From Lepidonotus clava (Eukaryota > Annelida > Polychaeta > Phyllodocida > Polynoidae), in NCBI GenBank assembly GCA_936440205.1, contig OW387136.1, positions 52,164,232-52,228,231 on the forward strand: a stretch of DNA of 64,000 nt, in the 5' to 3' direction. A program made the position numbers and the translations under genes. Below, piece after piece: positions 9,229-21,662 of the stretch (the stretch's first letter is position 1; each line of letters begins with the position of its first letter). The notes beneath the pieces were generated by a model. That model was not told where the DNA came from and did no database searches. It saw nothing but the letters and a program-made list of their open reading frames with translations.

Positions 9229-9702
9229 AAAAATTTTTTTATCTTCTTTGTCAGACAGACTAGACTTTAGGGAGCCAATCAATGACTTATATTGGCTCGC
9301 AGTGCCCCCTTATCTTTCTGGATGCTTTTAGCTCCAGAGTCTCCACCACTTTACAGGAGTTTTTTCACTAAAACATCCCTGCAAAGATTAAATCTCCTTG
9401 AGAGATCCTAAAACTTTTAGGTACCGTTTATTTTATGATGCCCGATGAGACACTGTTCGAAACCGCACAGACTTTTAACTGAACCTTTTCAGTTAACCAC
9501 CCCTCCACCACCAGTCTACAAACTTGTAGACTACAGTGGTCCTGCAGACTACCCTGGCACACTGAGTGCCTGGGAGCTGACATCACAATGGCCCTGTTGC
9601 CATGGAGACTTAAGGCAGGCACCAATCAACTGGATCCTTGCATCCAGGCACTTGGCGGTAGCATCTTAAACCTATGACACACTCGCCCCGTTTCACAAAT
9701 AC
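9229..9702 (+). repeat. Downstream Penelope terminal repeat (pLTR)
   Basis: Direct copy of 4019-4494, with the T run two bases shorter and otherwise no difference seen. It includes the same hairpins. It starts 54 bases after the ORF2 stop and ends in CACAAATAC, followed by the flanking ATTTGATAAGATTA. Confidence 0.9.
9437..9665 (+). ncRNA. Candidate hammerhead ribozyme with long stem III, in downstream pLTR
   Basis: Same fold as at 4229-4457: GATGC 9437-9441, CCGATGA 9442-9448, stem II 9449-9458, GAAA 9459-9462, CCGC 9463-9466, GCGG 9655-9658, U-A 9659-9660, GCATC 9661-9665. Cleavage at both copies would release a unit from one terminal repeat to the next. Confidence 0.6.
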
Positions 9703-9837
9703 AATTATTTGATAAGATTATGCTATGAAAAAGGTCAAACGAGCTGGACTGTTGTATTATAGTAACTTTGTGCACAAAGTCGTGTAAAAGACGCCATCTC
9801 GATGATGTCATGTGGGCAACGGTCAGAGTTACATATC

Positions 9838-10030
9838 ACTTGATGACAAACTCGAGCGCCTTGCCGAGGGAGATGGGAGACGGTCAAAGTTACATATCTT
9901 AGTGTAGCTATATTATGTCTGGTATAACTGAACTCACTTGATGACAAACTCGAGCGCCTAGCCGTGGGAGCTGGAGATGGTCAAAGTTACAACTCTTAGT
10001 GTAGCTATATCATGTCTGGTAAACTGAACT
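9838..10030 (-). repeat. Two extra copies of the LSD1 exon 8 3' end and splice donor
   Basis: CACTTGATGACAAACTC (reverse complement of the exon 8 end plus its GTGAG donor) occurs at 10031-10047 (true junction), 9935-9951 and 9838-9854. Each copy is followed by about 25 more exon bases (GCGCCT-GCCG-GGGAG). Copies are joined by the same about 64 bases of intron. Period 96-97 bases. Confidence 0.9.
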
Positions 10031-10033
10031 CAC

Positions 10034-10271
10034 TTGATGACAAACTCAAGCGCCTGGCCGAGGGAGATGGGCTTGTTGTTGATGAAGTTGAAGTCGAGTT
10101 GGTGCGACATGTAGGAGGTGGCCTCGAGAAGGCGGTTGAACTCGCGCTCCACCATCTCGTCCTTGTCCTTGGGCACGGTGCTGCCGTTGGACTCGTAAAG
10201 CGGGCACTTCTGTTTGATCTTGTGTAGCTCCATGCTCACCTGTTTACTCAGCACGGTCACTGGGTTACCAC
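10034..10271 (-). CDS. KDM1A: LSD1/KDM1A coding exon 8 (amine oxidase domain)
   Basis: CTTCAG acceptor before 10271; donor GTGAGT after 10034, splitting a lysine codon. It encodes [20 protein letters not shown], then [20 protein letters not shown], and ends [12 protein letters not shown], closely matching LSD1 just before the Tower (human [40 protein letters not shown]). This segment belongs to the FAD-dependent amine oxidase fold that removes methyl groups from H3K4me1/2. Its 3' end is tandemly copied into the intron. Without splicing, the frame meets TGA directly after the lysine codon. Confidence 0.94.
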
Positions 10272-10319
10272 CTGAAGAGGGAACGCAAGTATTTTTGCAT
10301 TAATTTTGTTGTTATTCTA

Positions 10320-10643
10320 CAGGGTGCCCACGCTTTTTCAGAAATCAAAATAAGACCTAAGTAAGACCTTTATAATACCTTGTTGGGTACCAAAATAAGA
10401 CCTTTTCAAGACATTTTTAGGAAGATTTCTTTACCTATTTAAACATTTGTACATTCTACCAAAAGTGAGTAAACATTGAAAAGACAGGAGGAAAAATTCT
10501 ATCTTGTAATAAATTGAGATTGATAAAAAATAAGACCTTTCTAAGACCTCTGGACCTAAAATAAGACCTTTCTAATAGCCTTATGAATGGCAAAAACAAA
10601 ATAAGACCTTTTAAGACCTTATAATACCTGCGTGGGCACCCTG
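10320..10643. mobile_element. MITE of the 'AAATAAGACCT' family, complete
   Basis: Perfect 14-base terminal inverted repeats, CAGGGTGCCCACGC (10320-10333) and GCGTGGGCACCCTG (10630-10643). The interior repeats AAATAAGACCTTT-type words. It is 49 bases from LSD1 exon 8. Related interrupted copies lie at 2232-2743 and 41366-42405. Confidence 0.85.
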
Positions 10644-10655
10644 TTCTAATAACTG

Positions 10656-10972
10656 AAGGCTTATTTCATGATGCGTTCCGATTACTTGCGTCATCAGCTT
10701 GCGTCCAGACACCCTAGCAACGCAAGTGTGAACGCAACTGGGGTGGAACGCAAGGTATATTCCATAATGCATTATACTTGCATTCATGCAACGCAAGTAT
10801 GAACGCAAGCATAAGGCTATATTCCATGATGCGTTTAGTCCCATTTGCATTCCTTTAACCATGGAAACGCAAGTTTGCTTGCGCATATTTACCAACATGT
10901 TGGTATCTGGATGCAAGTAAACTTGCGTTTCAACGCAAGTGCCACTGAATGCATCGTGGACTATAGCCTTTA
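10656..10972. mobile_element. MITE with AACGCAAG sub-repeats
   Basis: The ends AAGGCTTATTTCATGATGCG and TGCATCGTGGACTATAGCCT are imperfect inverted repeats. Between them AACGCAAGT or its complement appears about eight times, along with internal repeats of the end motif (GGCTATATTCCATGATGCG at about 10814). It directly follows the preceding MITE. Confidence 0.55.
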
Positions 10973-11443
10973 GGCTACTGTGGTTTGTGTATTAAGTGAA
11001 CTGCTGCCACTGGTCAGTTCATTCATGTGGTTACTGTGCTACATACCTAGTCACGTCTCCACTATTGTTATTGTAATTCAGAAAACAATTCTACTAAACA
11101 ATGATCTCAATGATTATCTCTCAAAGAACGAAGCCACGAAAAAGTTATTATTACCACTAGAAAAAATTCAAGGTCATTCTCGGATAATTTGGTAAATTTC
11201 TTCGAAATAAATTATTCGACATTTTCTAAAATACATTACAGACCCTTCGATAGTAATACTCAGAGTAAACTGAGAGTGATAAAAAGGTATTTAAGTTGCC
11301 CCAAATCAGTAGTACACTATTTCCTCTTGTACAAGACGCTCAGCGTCTCGGTTCAAACAGAGAAGGTGATGGTCTAAACTATGCGGGAACGCCCCGCAGC
11401 GCCCCCTGTGTTTTCGGTTAACAAAGAGCATGCGAGAATGTTA

Positions 11444-13221
<1,778 letters not shown>

Positions 13222-13325
13222 CCTGGCCTCCAAGACGACAACCTCCATACCGAAGGCCTGCAGCTGGCGTGCGGCGGCCAGCCCCGAGATGCCCGCTCCG
13301 ATGATGATCACGCGCCCGTGCTTGG
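13222..13325 (-). CDS. KDM1A: LSD1/KDM1A coding exon 6 (FAD dinucleotide-binding motif)
   Basis: Acceptor TTCCTCAG before 13325; donor AGG/GTAAGT after 13222. Encodes [20 protein letters not shown] then [14 protein letters not shown], the Rossmann GxGxxG motif with the acidic residue that binds the FAD ribose (human [20 protein letters not shown]). This is the diagnostic exon for the flavin amine oxidase. Confidence 0.96.
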
Positions 13326-13797
13326 CTGAGGAAACAAGCTCATACTATTAACATTCACTGTAAATGTAGACATTTTTGCTGGTATAGATGTTAACCGGAA
13401 TAGAAAAAGCGCGGGTTTCCATATATTTGCGTTGTAGATGCCATAATTTTGGTGATATCTATAGTAAGCATCTTTACATGCTTAAGGTATTCTCTGACAA
13501 AATTATGTGCATTTCCAGGATTTTCCTAATATATATATTTTTTCCCAACAATTCCTTAATGTAAATCTTCGCACTGTGACATTCAAATGGTGTGAGATAA
13601 ATGACGAACGAGAATGTCAAGACGAGATGCATTAGATATGCACAAAGTTTATAATTTGTAATTCAGACAATGCAAGACTCAGCTCAAGATCTTTCAGATT
13701 TTTCTTGATTAACCTGTTCCAACTATAGAAATACATCATTTACATTTTAATCGATGTCAGAGTTCTTCCTTGCAATCATTTCACCATTGGTACTCAC

Positions 13798-13890
13798 CAG
13801 GGAAGGGCTCTAGCCGCTTGTAGACCCCGAAGTTGATGAGTCCCTGTCGCTCGAGGTAGGCGTGAACCCTCATCACGAGCGGACCGTCAC
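13798..13890 (-). CDS. KDM1A: LSD1/KDM1A coding exon 5 (SWIRM domain end)
   Basis: Acceptor TTCCGCAG before 13890; donor G/GTGAGT after 13798. Encodes [20 protein letters not shown] then [10 protein letters not shown], the last helix of the SWIRM domain and the linker to the oxidase (human [20 protein letters not shown]). Confidence 0.94.
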
Positions 13891-13977
13891 CTGCGGAAGT
13901 TACAGACAGCTGTAGACGGTAGGCGACAACATACAGAGTTTTTTGTAGTTACTGATGTTAACAAAAGAAATAATTCA

Positions 13978-14331
13978 CCCTACCACGGATAACCCATTTC
14001 CTGTAATTTACCTTCAGGATAGCCTAAATAAAGGTGCATCATGGGTAATATGTCGACAAACCACAAGGCTTCTGTATAGAAATTTTCAATAATGATGGAA
14101 TTATTAGGGGTTAAACATGATACAGATCGGTACCACCTATTTTATCATGTTGTATTGATGTATGTTTATTATTTTTCAAATTCGTTTCAAAATTCATTCA
14201 TTATATAAGTATAAATATAGAGGAAATTTTGTTAAATTTTCTATAGATTTCACTGCGTTTTTGTCGACACAATTAGTCCAAATTAACATGCAGGTGTTTG
14301 AAATACTGAAAATCAGCTATCCGTGGTAGGG
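13978..14331. mobile_element. MITE with CCCTACCACGGATA ends
   Basis: Perfect 14-base inverted repeats CCCTACCACGGATA (13978-13991) and TATCCGTGGTAGGG (14318-14331). Its right part (GTTTTTGTCGACA through TATCCGTGGTAGGG) recurs at about 23770-23820, next to the large splice-junction array. Confidence 0.8.
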
Positions 14332-14629
14332 AGAGTTGCCAGCAAGGCCGTTAAGGGCTGTCCATTAATTACACGCAGGGGATGGGGGCGGGGGGGGGGG
14401 GGGTTAAGAGCTAGTAGTACATTTCTAATGCGTACTACATGAAAAACGGGTTCAGGGGTTCTAGAAAACATGTTAACATGCATATATGTAATTCATAGAC
14501 AACCATAACATTGTTTTTACAATTAACGGCTGCTAGGGTTTAAGTACATTTCTAATGCCTATTAGTAGTATTACGTGCTGAAGGGGCATGTGGGGGGATT
14601 TGGAAAGCATGTTGAAATGCAAACACAAT

Positions 14630-14900
14630 CAGGGCTTGAAAAAACTATTTGAAATCTGGTGGCCCACTGGCCCACTACACTCCTGAATATGGTTGCCCAG
14701 CTACAAAATGTGGTTTCCAAGTAACGTTTGATGTGAATACGGTAAAATAGATGACAAATGATATTAAGTTCATAGTTTTGAAACCTAATTTTGGATGTTG
14801 ACACTGTTTGCCCACTGGGCAACTCAGACACTCAATTCAGTGGCCCAGTACAACTTTTTGGTGGTCCTGGGCCACTGGACACCCGAATTGTCGAGCCCTG
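14630..14900. mobile_element. hAT-like MITE with CAGGGCTTGA ends
   Basis: Starts CAGGGCTTGA (14630) and ends TCGAGCCCTG (14900), inverted with one mismatch. The flanks share ACAAT. Internally it carries GGCCCACTGG-type words in both orientations. Confidence 0.7.
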
Positions 14901-14954
14901 ACAATTAATATACGACCCCTAACTTCAGCCAGTACCCGGCTTGGCGTTACTCAC

Positions 14955-15033
14955 TGTTGTAGGGCGCTTCGATCTGCGGCAGGCAGTTCTTGAGGGTGCA
15001 CTGCTGGAGGGGGTTCTCCAGCCACAGCTGGAG
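14955..15033 (-). CDS. KDM1A: LSD1/KDM1A coding exon 4 (SWIRM domain)
   Basis: Acceptor TTTCAG before 15033; donor GTGAGT after 14955. Encodes LQLWLENPLQQCTLKNCLPQ and IEAPYN, matching the SWIRM middle (human [26 protein letters not shown]). Confidence 0.93.
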
Positions 15034-15434
15034 CTGAAACAGAGAAAGCGGGGTTAATGTCATCAGTTAATGTGCTTTTATCCTATATCATACAATTAAA
15101 TTAAAAAACTTTTTGTTTTTCTTTCCTCTTCTCCCTGGATGAGATAAACTTTTCCCTCTATAAAATAGTATAGAATAGTCACTCCCTTACCTATAGAATA
15201 GCACAGAATATCACTTTGCATTTCCTATCATGTTGTCTTCCACAATCATGGGAAGCTAATTGATTTACGAAGAACCTCTATTTTGGGATGCCACCTATGG
15301 GTACATTCTATGTGTCCAACAATATAAGTGTATATTTAACTTATTCTTTCGTTAAAAGAGACATTGTCAATTCGGTAAAATAGAAATGGGATATGTTCCT
15401 CAGGCCTAAGATTAAATTTATTTTTTAAACTTAC

Positions 15435-15568
15435 GATCCTGTTGCGGAGGTAGAGGAAGACACGCTGTGTCTGTGTCGAGCTCTGGGCGATGTCCGGGAA
15501 GCATGCGGCCTCCTGCGCGGTCATCTTGTCGTACGGGAGGCGGCTCTGGAAGGACGCGCCTTCCAGAC
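15435..15568 (-). CDS. KDM1A: LSD1/KDM1A coding exon 3 (SWIRM domain start)
   Basis: Acceptor CCCCCTAG before 15568; donor ATC/GTAAGT after 15435. Encodes [20 protein letters not shown] then [20 protein letters not shown] and RNRI, matching human [20 protein letters not shown]. SWIRM is a small helical domain packed against the oxidase that helps dock the histone tail. Confidence 0.95.
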
Positions 15569-15667
15569 CTAGGGGGACAAAGAGTTCAAGGGTCAAACCA
15601 TATTAAGTAGTCTTCAGCAGGGATATTCCATAACGTGCGGGATGGGCCACTCCAGCTACAGGAATTC

Positions 15668-15865
15668 AGGCTGTCCATAAAAAAAATTCTGTTTCCGGTC
15701 CAGCGGGTGGTGTTAATAAAGACGAGCCGGGCGGCCGGGATTTTTTTTTTTTTTTTATATTTTTTTTTTATGGTTGGTAAGAGATGATAGTAAAATTTTT
15801 GGAAAAATGAAAAAAAAGTTGTCCACCCGGTCGACCGGAAACAGAATTTTTTTTTAGGAGGGCCT
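15668..15865. mobile_element. MITE with TTCTGTTTCCGGTC ends, copy 1
   Basis: Imperfect inverted ends of about 30 bases: AAAAATTCTGTTTCCGGTC on the left, GACCGGAAACAGAATTTTT at 15833-15851 on the right. The centre is T-rich. A diverged second copy is at 17051-17280, also in an LSD1 intron. Confidence 0.72.
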
Positions 15866-16254
15866 CAATTCCAGTATTGGGTTAACTCTACAGCGGCCGT
15901 TCCTACTCGAGATTTTTTACTATAAAATAAAATATTGTTTAAAATGCCACCTAATATCTGAAAAATTACGTCGTAAGTTTTTTCTCTCTTTTTAAAAAAA
16001 AACAAACTAGCAAACATCTGTCAGAATCCCGATTACAAACGACCGCCCTACAGTGTTAACTTTATAGGTTATCTGCCAGCAGGGCTGACTTTACCATTGT
16101 TGACCCTGATAGCTTCTTGTTGGCCTATTTTTTTGGTAACTACTTTCATAAATGGCCAGGACAAAAAGACATGCAAGACATGGTGATACAAATTTAGATC
16201 ATTAGAAACACAGATCTCTATCGGCCATCAGGGGGAATTTGATACCAGGTTGAC

Positions 16255-16585
16255 TCAGAATTCTCACCCTTGTTCTCAAATTCAGGGTACCAACCGAAAT
16301 TCCATTTTCAAATTCCCTGTGTTTTCCCTGAGATTTCCCTGTCCCGCGGCAATTTTTCCTTTGCATATCCAGCAAGTTGTATACATTTAAAAGCATCTGC
16401 ATGCAGAAGAAATTTGGACAACCCAACAACAAAAAGTTGAATACCTAATATCTTGAGAATCAAGAATTTCAAAACCTGGCCACATGAAATTCCCTGTGTT
16501 TTGACAAATTTCACAAATTCCCTGTTTCCCTTTCAGGAAATTTTCTTTTGCCATTTTCCCTGTTTTCCTAGTGCGGTTTATACTC
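16255..16585. repeat. Stretch rich in AATTCCCTGT words
   Basis: AAATTCCCTGTGTTTT occurs at about 16311 and 16489, with further TTCCCTG words to 16563. It is probably a decayed mobile element or local duplication next to LSD1 exon 2; I cannot define its ends. Confidence 0.35.
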
Positions 16586-16627
16586 AGAAATTTCGGCCAT
16601 GGCAGAAGGACAAGCGTTAGTGCCTAC

Positions 16628-16778
16628 CTGTGGGGTCATCGTTCTCGCTCTCCTCCTCCACCTCGGGCTCGGGCGGCGGGGGTGGAGGTTTCGGCTTGGG
16701 CTCCTCCTTTTTGTCGTCGGAGAAGTACTCCTCCTCGGACAAGTTGGCGAGTTTGTCGTCCATCTCCTTGTACTCTAC
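16628..16778 (-). CDS. KDM1A: LSD1/KDM1A coding exon 2 (acidic linker)
   Basis: Acceptor CTGTAG before 16778; donor CAG/GTAGGC after 16628. Encodes [20 protein letters not shown], a [20 protein letters not shown] stretch, and ends ENDDPTG. This matches the poorly structured acidic/proline-rich N-terminal region of LSD1 before SWIRM (human [20 protein letters not shown]). Confidence 0.93.
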
Positions 16779-16810
16779 CTACAGCGGGAGAACATCACCC
16801 GTCAGTTTCT

Positions 16811-17030
16811 GGACCCATATCTTTGTAACTAATTTGGCTAATCAGAGAAATTTTGATTAGTGTCTGATGGTAACAAATTCTGTCTCTCATGAATAAATTT
16901 CAGAGTTAATCCATCTTTGAGACTTTTTCGCAATGACACTATTAATTTTGGTACAAGACAAAATAGCTGATTTTGAGACCCTAATCAAAATTTCCCTGAT
17001 TAGCCAAATTAGTTATGAAGATATGGGCCC
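16811..17030. mobile_element. Foldback MITE with about 48-base arms
   Basis: Left arm 16811-16860 and right arm 16981-17030 are near-perfect inverted repeats over about 48 bases; both carry ATATCTT-type and TAACTAATTTGGCTAATCAG (or its complement). The loop is 120 bases. It lies 32 bases from LSD1 exon 2, just upstream of its acceptor. Confidence 0.8.
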
Positions 17031-17050
17031 TGGTCCGTTGTTTGCGGAGA

Positions 17051-17280
17051 CTGTACTTTCAAAAAACTGTTTCTGATCGACTGGCTATTTCATAGCTGGG
17101 TGGGGAGATTTTTTTTCTCATTTCAAAAGAGATTTCCCCCCAAAAAAACACTATTTCATATTTTCTTACCGACCCCCTAAAAATATTAAAAAAAAGATAA
17201 TAACAAAAATTCCCGGTCTCCCAGCTGATCTATATGTACACCACCTTCAGAACTGGAAACAGATTTTTTAAAGGACAGCC
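17051..17280. mobile_element. MITE with AACTGTTTCTGATC ends, copy 2
   Basis: Left CTGTACTTTCAAAAAACTGT and right CTGGAAACAGATTTTTTAAA are imperfect inverted repeats. End structure, size and placement match the copy at 15668-15865. Confidence 0.6.
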
Positions 17281-19768
17281 TGAGGGTGGGCCTTATGTTT
17301 TTGTCACGTATTTCAGTAAGAATTTGGCGAGAAGACTTTCTAGAAGTAAAATAGTGTCTCCAAACCAGAATCCAAACCTAAACTAAAAGTGTTTTGTTTT
17401 TCAACCAAAGGTGACGGGTTGTGAATAACTAAAAAATACTTTCACAGTGATAATACTTTAACTTGAGGTAGCTCTGGTGATTTTGTTTGAAACTTTTAGT
17501 TCAAGCACAAAGAAAACTGTATAAAATGACATGAAGTTATTATGGGGCTGCAATTTGTGTCATAACGTATTGTGAACTGAATAGTGTTTTTTCCCTTTTT
17601 TAAAAATAATATATCGATGTTTCCCCTAAAGCTACAAATTTTGTTGAGAGACTTCAGTAAAAATGAAATAATGAAAAACGTGGACGCAACATATCAAAGC
17701 AGTTCCCATGGCGTCAGTAGTATTCGCCCCGTCCACCTCTGTTTAATAGTTCTCTTGTTCCCATATCATGTCTAAGAAGTTTCATAAAAAAAACACACCA
17801 CAGGAAAAGCAGAAAGTGAGCACAAGGCCTTTTTAAGAGAAAAAAAGAACCCATGCCATGCAACAAGATTTCACCCACACACATACTGAACCTAAGCATG
17901 GTAATAAAAGAGGCAAATCTGACTCTCCTTTATCCCCATATTGCAATACCTCTTGCACTTCCAGAATCCTGTTACTCTTGAAAATAAACGAAAGATATAT
18001 CTAGCACATGAAACTTTAAGTTGTACGTGAATATCCCCTATTTTCTGGATCAAAGTCTTGTGAAACATCGAAAAACAGTGTGTTTGACGTTTGTGTATGT
18101 GTAACTTTTTTCCTGTCGTTCACAACTATACATTTTTTTAAAGTGAACTGCAAGATTCACTTTGATGCACAGACAAAACCATAATATTGGAAATTGGACA
18201 AGTTCTAAACATATTTTCAATTGTTAATTTGTATGGTAAGTAGATAATTCTCAACTTTACGTTATCATAACTGAAGTAACAACGAGTATATAACTTGAAC
18301 AAATTCAGAAAAATCATAAATTTGGGGTGAGATAAGTTAGTACACATACAAAACGTGTAACTCTGCAACTATTTCAAAACCGTACCTCAGAATCTGTGGA
18401 ATTCTTTAGCATGCAAAGATCAAATAAAATATTCCCTAAAGACGTATCCTCGTCTATCTATAATTAGAATCTACTGTTTTTCTATAAGTATAACTGATTT
18501 TCTATAGTATTAGTTCTTCTCTATTGAGCGTTCTAACAAAGATGTATGAATGCCATTATTCATAAAAGATGAGATTATGTGGTCAAATCATGCTAAACAA
18601 AACTCAGTACAAATCAAATAGACAGACAAGGTTTGAAATAGTAATGCCGAAATGTAACTTGCGTTTTAATCAAAAAAATCTTTTCCACATATTATTTCGA
18701 AACTTGTCTTACATTGCTAATGCTATAGGATATACACCAAGATAATAAGCAATTAATAGGTTTATCAAACAACATAGTGGGAGTCAAGAGTATAAAAGTC
18801 TACAGTGGTAAAAACATAGGCATCTTACCTTCTGTTAAGACGACAGGAGTGGTATGGAAATAGAAAAAAATAAATGTTGGCATTTTCTAAAGATACCAGC
18901 AACAAAGACAGGTAATTTATCTCGCCTTTTGTTGCAAGCACCTTCTGTTCAGACTGTGTGAAAAGATAGATAAATGATTTTTTTTAAATAAGGTAGAGCG
19001 AGAAATGTTATCCCTGATTGCTTGCCCTCCTTCGTGATTCAGTGAGTACTGATAATTATAGACTGTTGAGAAATCATGATTAGGCCTAGCTAGGCGATAC
19101 AAGATATTATTCCAAACGTTGTTTTTTAACAGGACAAAATCTTAGAAACACATTTCTCCTTATGTCTAGGCCTAACTACAATTCTAAAAACTGAATAAAA
19201 TTCACGTGTTTGCCTTGTATTTTTAAATTGTATAAATTTAGATACAGCAGAGCTAGATTGAGATCTAACGTGAGTCGGTGCGATATTTTTCTCTGTAAAA
19301 ATCTGAATGAATGTATGGCTGAATGTATAACTAGGTCAAAGGCAAAGATAAGAAAGCTAGACTAGATGATTAGATCTACTACGAGTACGATCTAGAAATC
19401 GACCCTAGAAATCTACTACTACTAGCTTGTATTCTTTCTTGCCATCATTTTGAACAATAGAATAGTCTTGAGACTCCCGAGTCCCTAGTTCCATTTTGTA
19501 TTTACTAACATGAAGGCTTAATTAGAAGAATAACCATAAGAATGTAGTCGCAGATGTTGATAAATCACTTAGAAGTTAGATCTAAACCTAGGCCTAATGC
19601 AAATCTTTGCTCTTTAACTTTATTGATGGGCGATAATAGAAGAAGTCGGGCGACCTCGGCATTACTAACGCTGATTTTGGATAATCACGGCCTACAATGA
19701 CACTATAACTTACATGGACATATGAAAAGATGCATTAATCTTCAGGAAAACAGTTAAATTATCCAAAC
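17281..19768. other. LSD1 intron 1, nothing recognised
   Basis: AT-rich unique-looking intron. No exon, RNA gene or clear repeat seen. Confidence 0.5.
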
Positions 19769-19930
19769 CTTTTGCTTCTTTCGCCTACTTCGGCGCGATC
19801 CGTCCTGGCCGTCGGGCCCCTCGGCCTCATTACTTTCTTCAGCCGGGCTTCCTCCGTGCGAACGCTTGTTCGCTTTGCTCTCCTCTCCGCTCGATTCGCC
19901 CTCTTTTCGATCTGTTTTCCCGCTCGGCAT
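19769..19930 (-). CDS. KDM1A: LSD1/KDM1A coding exon 1 (start codon)
   Basis: ATG at 19930 reading left; 54 codons ending in phase 0 at AAAAG/GTTTGG. The product begins MPSGKTDRKEGESSGEESKA and ends RRSRRKKQK, a hydrophilic Ser/Glu/Lys-rich tail with a basic cluster suited to nuclear import. LSD1 N-termini are disordered and basic like this, and the donor joins in frame to exon 2. An alternative upstream start is not excluded. Confidence 0.85.
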
Positions 19931-20523
19931 GTTGTTAATAAACTAGTCCGTTGGTTATTCCTTCGTTATGAGCAGGTTGTCGTATATTCCGGCTAGTTTT
20001 TCAGTTTCTTTCGGGAGCATAAACAATGCACCGATTTATCTTTCTGCGCGCTTTGACGCCGTCCCAAGGTGCGCCCTCTGTGGAGCAAAGTGTGAGTTTT
20101 GGTGTGAATCCGAACCGCCAGGTGGCGACACAAGATTTCGCGCCACGGGAGGCGCAAAATTTATGTGGCTTGAGGGCCTGGCTTGAGGGGTGACCTGATT
20201 GATTTTCACTATTCTAGGGTAGTCAGAGAAAACTAATTATAAGATTGTACATATTTATTACTTTTAAGTTAAATCTACTTTCTAGATTTTTAGGAAATCA
20301 ATTGGCATTGTAATGATTGTATTTAGGGATTAGGATTACCGGTATTCAGGACTCATGATTTCATAAAGTCAAATCATCACAATATGAAAAAGATCACAGA
20401 TTGGGAGATTGTAGGAAATGACACCGAGACTATATAGGCCTACAGTCAAATCAATATAATTAGGCATATAGTTAAGCCTAAGCAAAAGGAAATGTTGCAA
20501 GACTGATCCCGTTCTGTCCACTC

Positions 20524-20579
<56 letters not shown>

Positions 20580-21662
20580 ATATCACTGTCCTTCAAAAAT
20601 AGAAAACACCCCCTTTCCACTGACTTTTATAACCAAAAATTGTCCCCTTATATTGCAAAACTCTGACTTTTTGTGGCCAAAAATAACCTACCCCTACCCC
20701 CCCCCCCCTCTGAAATTCCAAACCATGAAAGAAAAATATTCTTTTTTTCCCCGTTTCACAGATATTTGAGTGCAAAAGATACCCCCTTTTTTTTTTTTTT
20801 TTTTTTTAGAAATGCGGACTTGCGAAGTTTGTAAAAATTCCATTTTGCTGACATTGATCTAATGCAAGTTGTGAATACCCGGTAACATACTGAATTCAAT
20901 TCAATGAAAAATGACTATCCAGCAGTTATTTCAATAGCTCGAAAGAAAATGACAGTGCCTGACTTTTCGAATGGAGAAAATAAAAATTAAAAAAAAAAAA
21001 ATCATGGAAGCAAATAATCATAGAATCTATAGATATGAATATAGAATTATATTTTAAGCCAAGCGACAGCTCTAAATGTTTCGGTAAAGTAAATATATAA
21101 TCATTTTATCCTTTCTTTTTTTTAAATTATTATTTCTCCAATCATAATGTACATAATTTCTTCCTTGACGTCGATGTACACAAGACGAGAATATAGATAC
21201 ACAGAGAAGCATATTTATGAATGAGTCGCTGTCTAGATATTATATCATAAAGCACCCCTGGAGGTTTTATCGCGCCCCTGGATCTTGTCTTTATCAACTT
21301 GGGGTACACACAGTGCACACCCTGGGGCCGCCGAGGGTGCATCCCGCTCCTCTCAAACTCACCCCTCGGTGATCAAAATCCACCCAAATAAGAGACTTAA
21401 CCCACAAAACAAGACCCTTAAATTACTCCAAAATGTTTATTTACTCCTCTCCTTTATCTCAGAGTGTCTGAATCCCGGCATCTGTGTTGTTTGTGTGTGT
21501 CGCAGGGAGGCGCGGGCGGCAGGGATCGATCTAAACGTTTAGACTGTAGTGCCGTCCAAATTCGCTACTGACCCAAAGGGGTATGTGAGAGCGGAGTAGG
21601 TCAGGGACGGACTAAGCAGCCGGGCGGGGAGGGACGAGGGGCCGGGACGACACACTGTCAAC
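19931..21662. promoter_or_regulatory. Head-to-head intergenic region between LSD1 and the F37C4.5-like gene
   Basis: The two start codons point away from each other, 1.73 kb apart. Both flanks are CpG-richer than the AT-rich centre, consistent with two separate promoters or one bidirectional region. It contains a (TA)n run, poly-C and poly-T runs. No TATA box or motif is asserted. Confidence 0.45.
20524..20576. repeat. (TA)n microsatellite
   Basis: About 25 TA units without interruption. Confidence 0.95.

Larger units (their letters stand above)
4019..9702 (+). mobile_element. Penelope-like retroelement, complete with direct terminal repeats
   Basis: The element is about 5.7 kb. Near-identical direct repeats of about 475 bases (4019-4494 and 9229-9702) flank two long open frames; the second carries a Penelope-type reverse transcriptase and a C-terminal GIY-YIG endonuclease. 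A 14-base direct repeat (4006-4019 and 9707-9720) flanks it. Apart from a T-run length difference I see no changes between the two terminal repeats, so the insertion looks recent. It lies in the LSD1 intron between exons 9 and 8, opposite to LSD1 transcription. Penelope elements are not LTR retrotransposons; their long terminal repeats ('pLTRs') often come as direct copies. Confidence 0.92.

Noticed and set aside
13226-13311. Treating the open frame at 13114-13311 as a separate small protein
   Set aside because: It is LSD1 exon 6 reading on past its GTAAGT donor into the intron.
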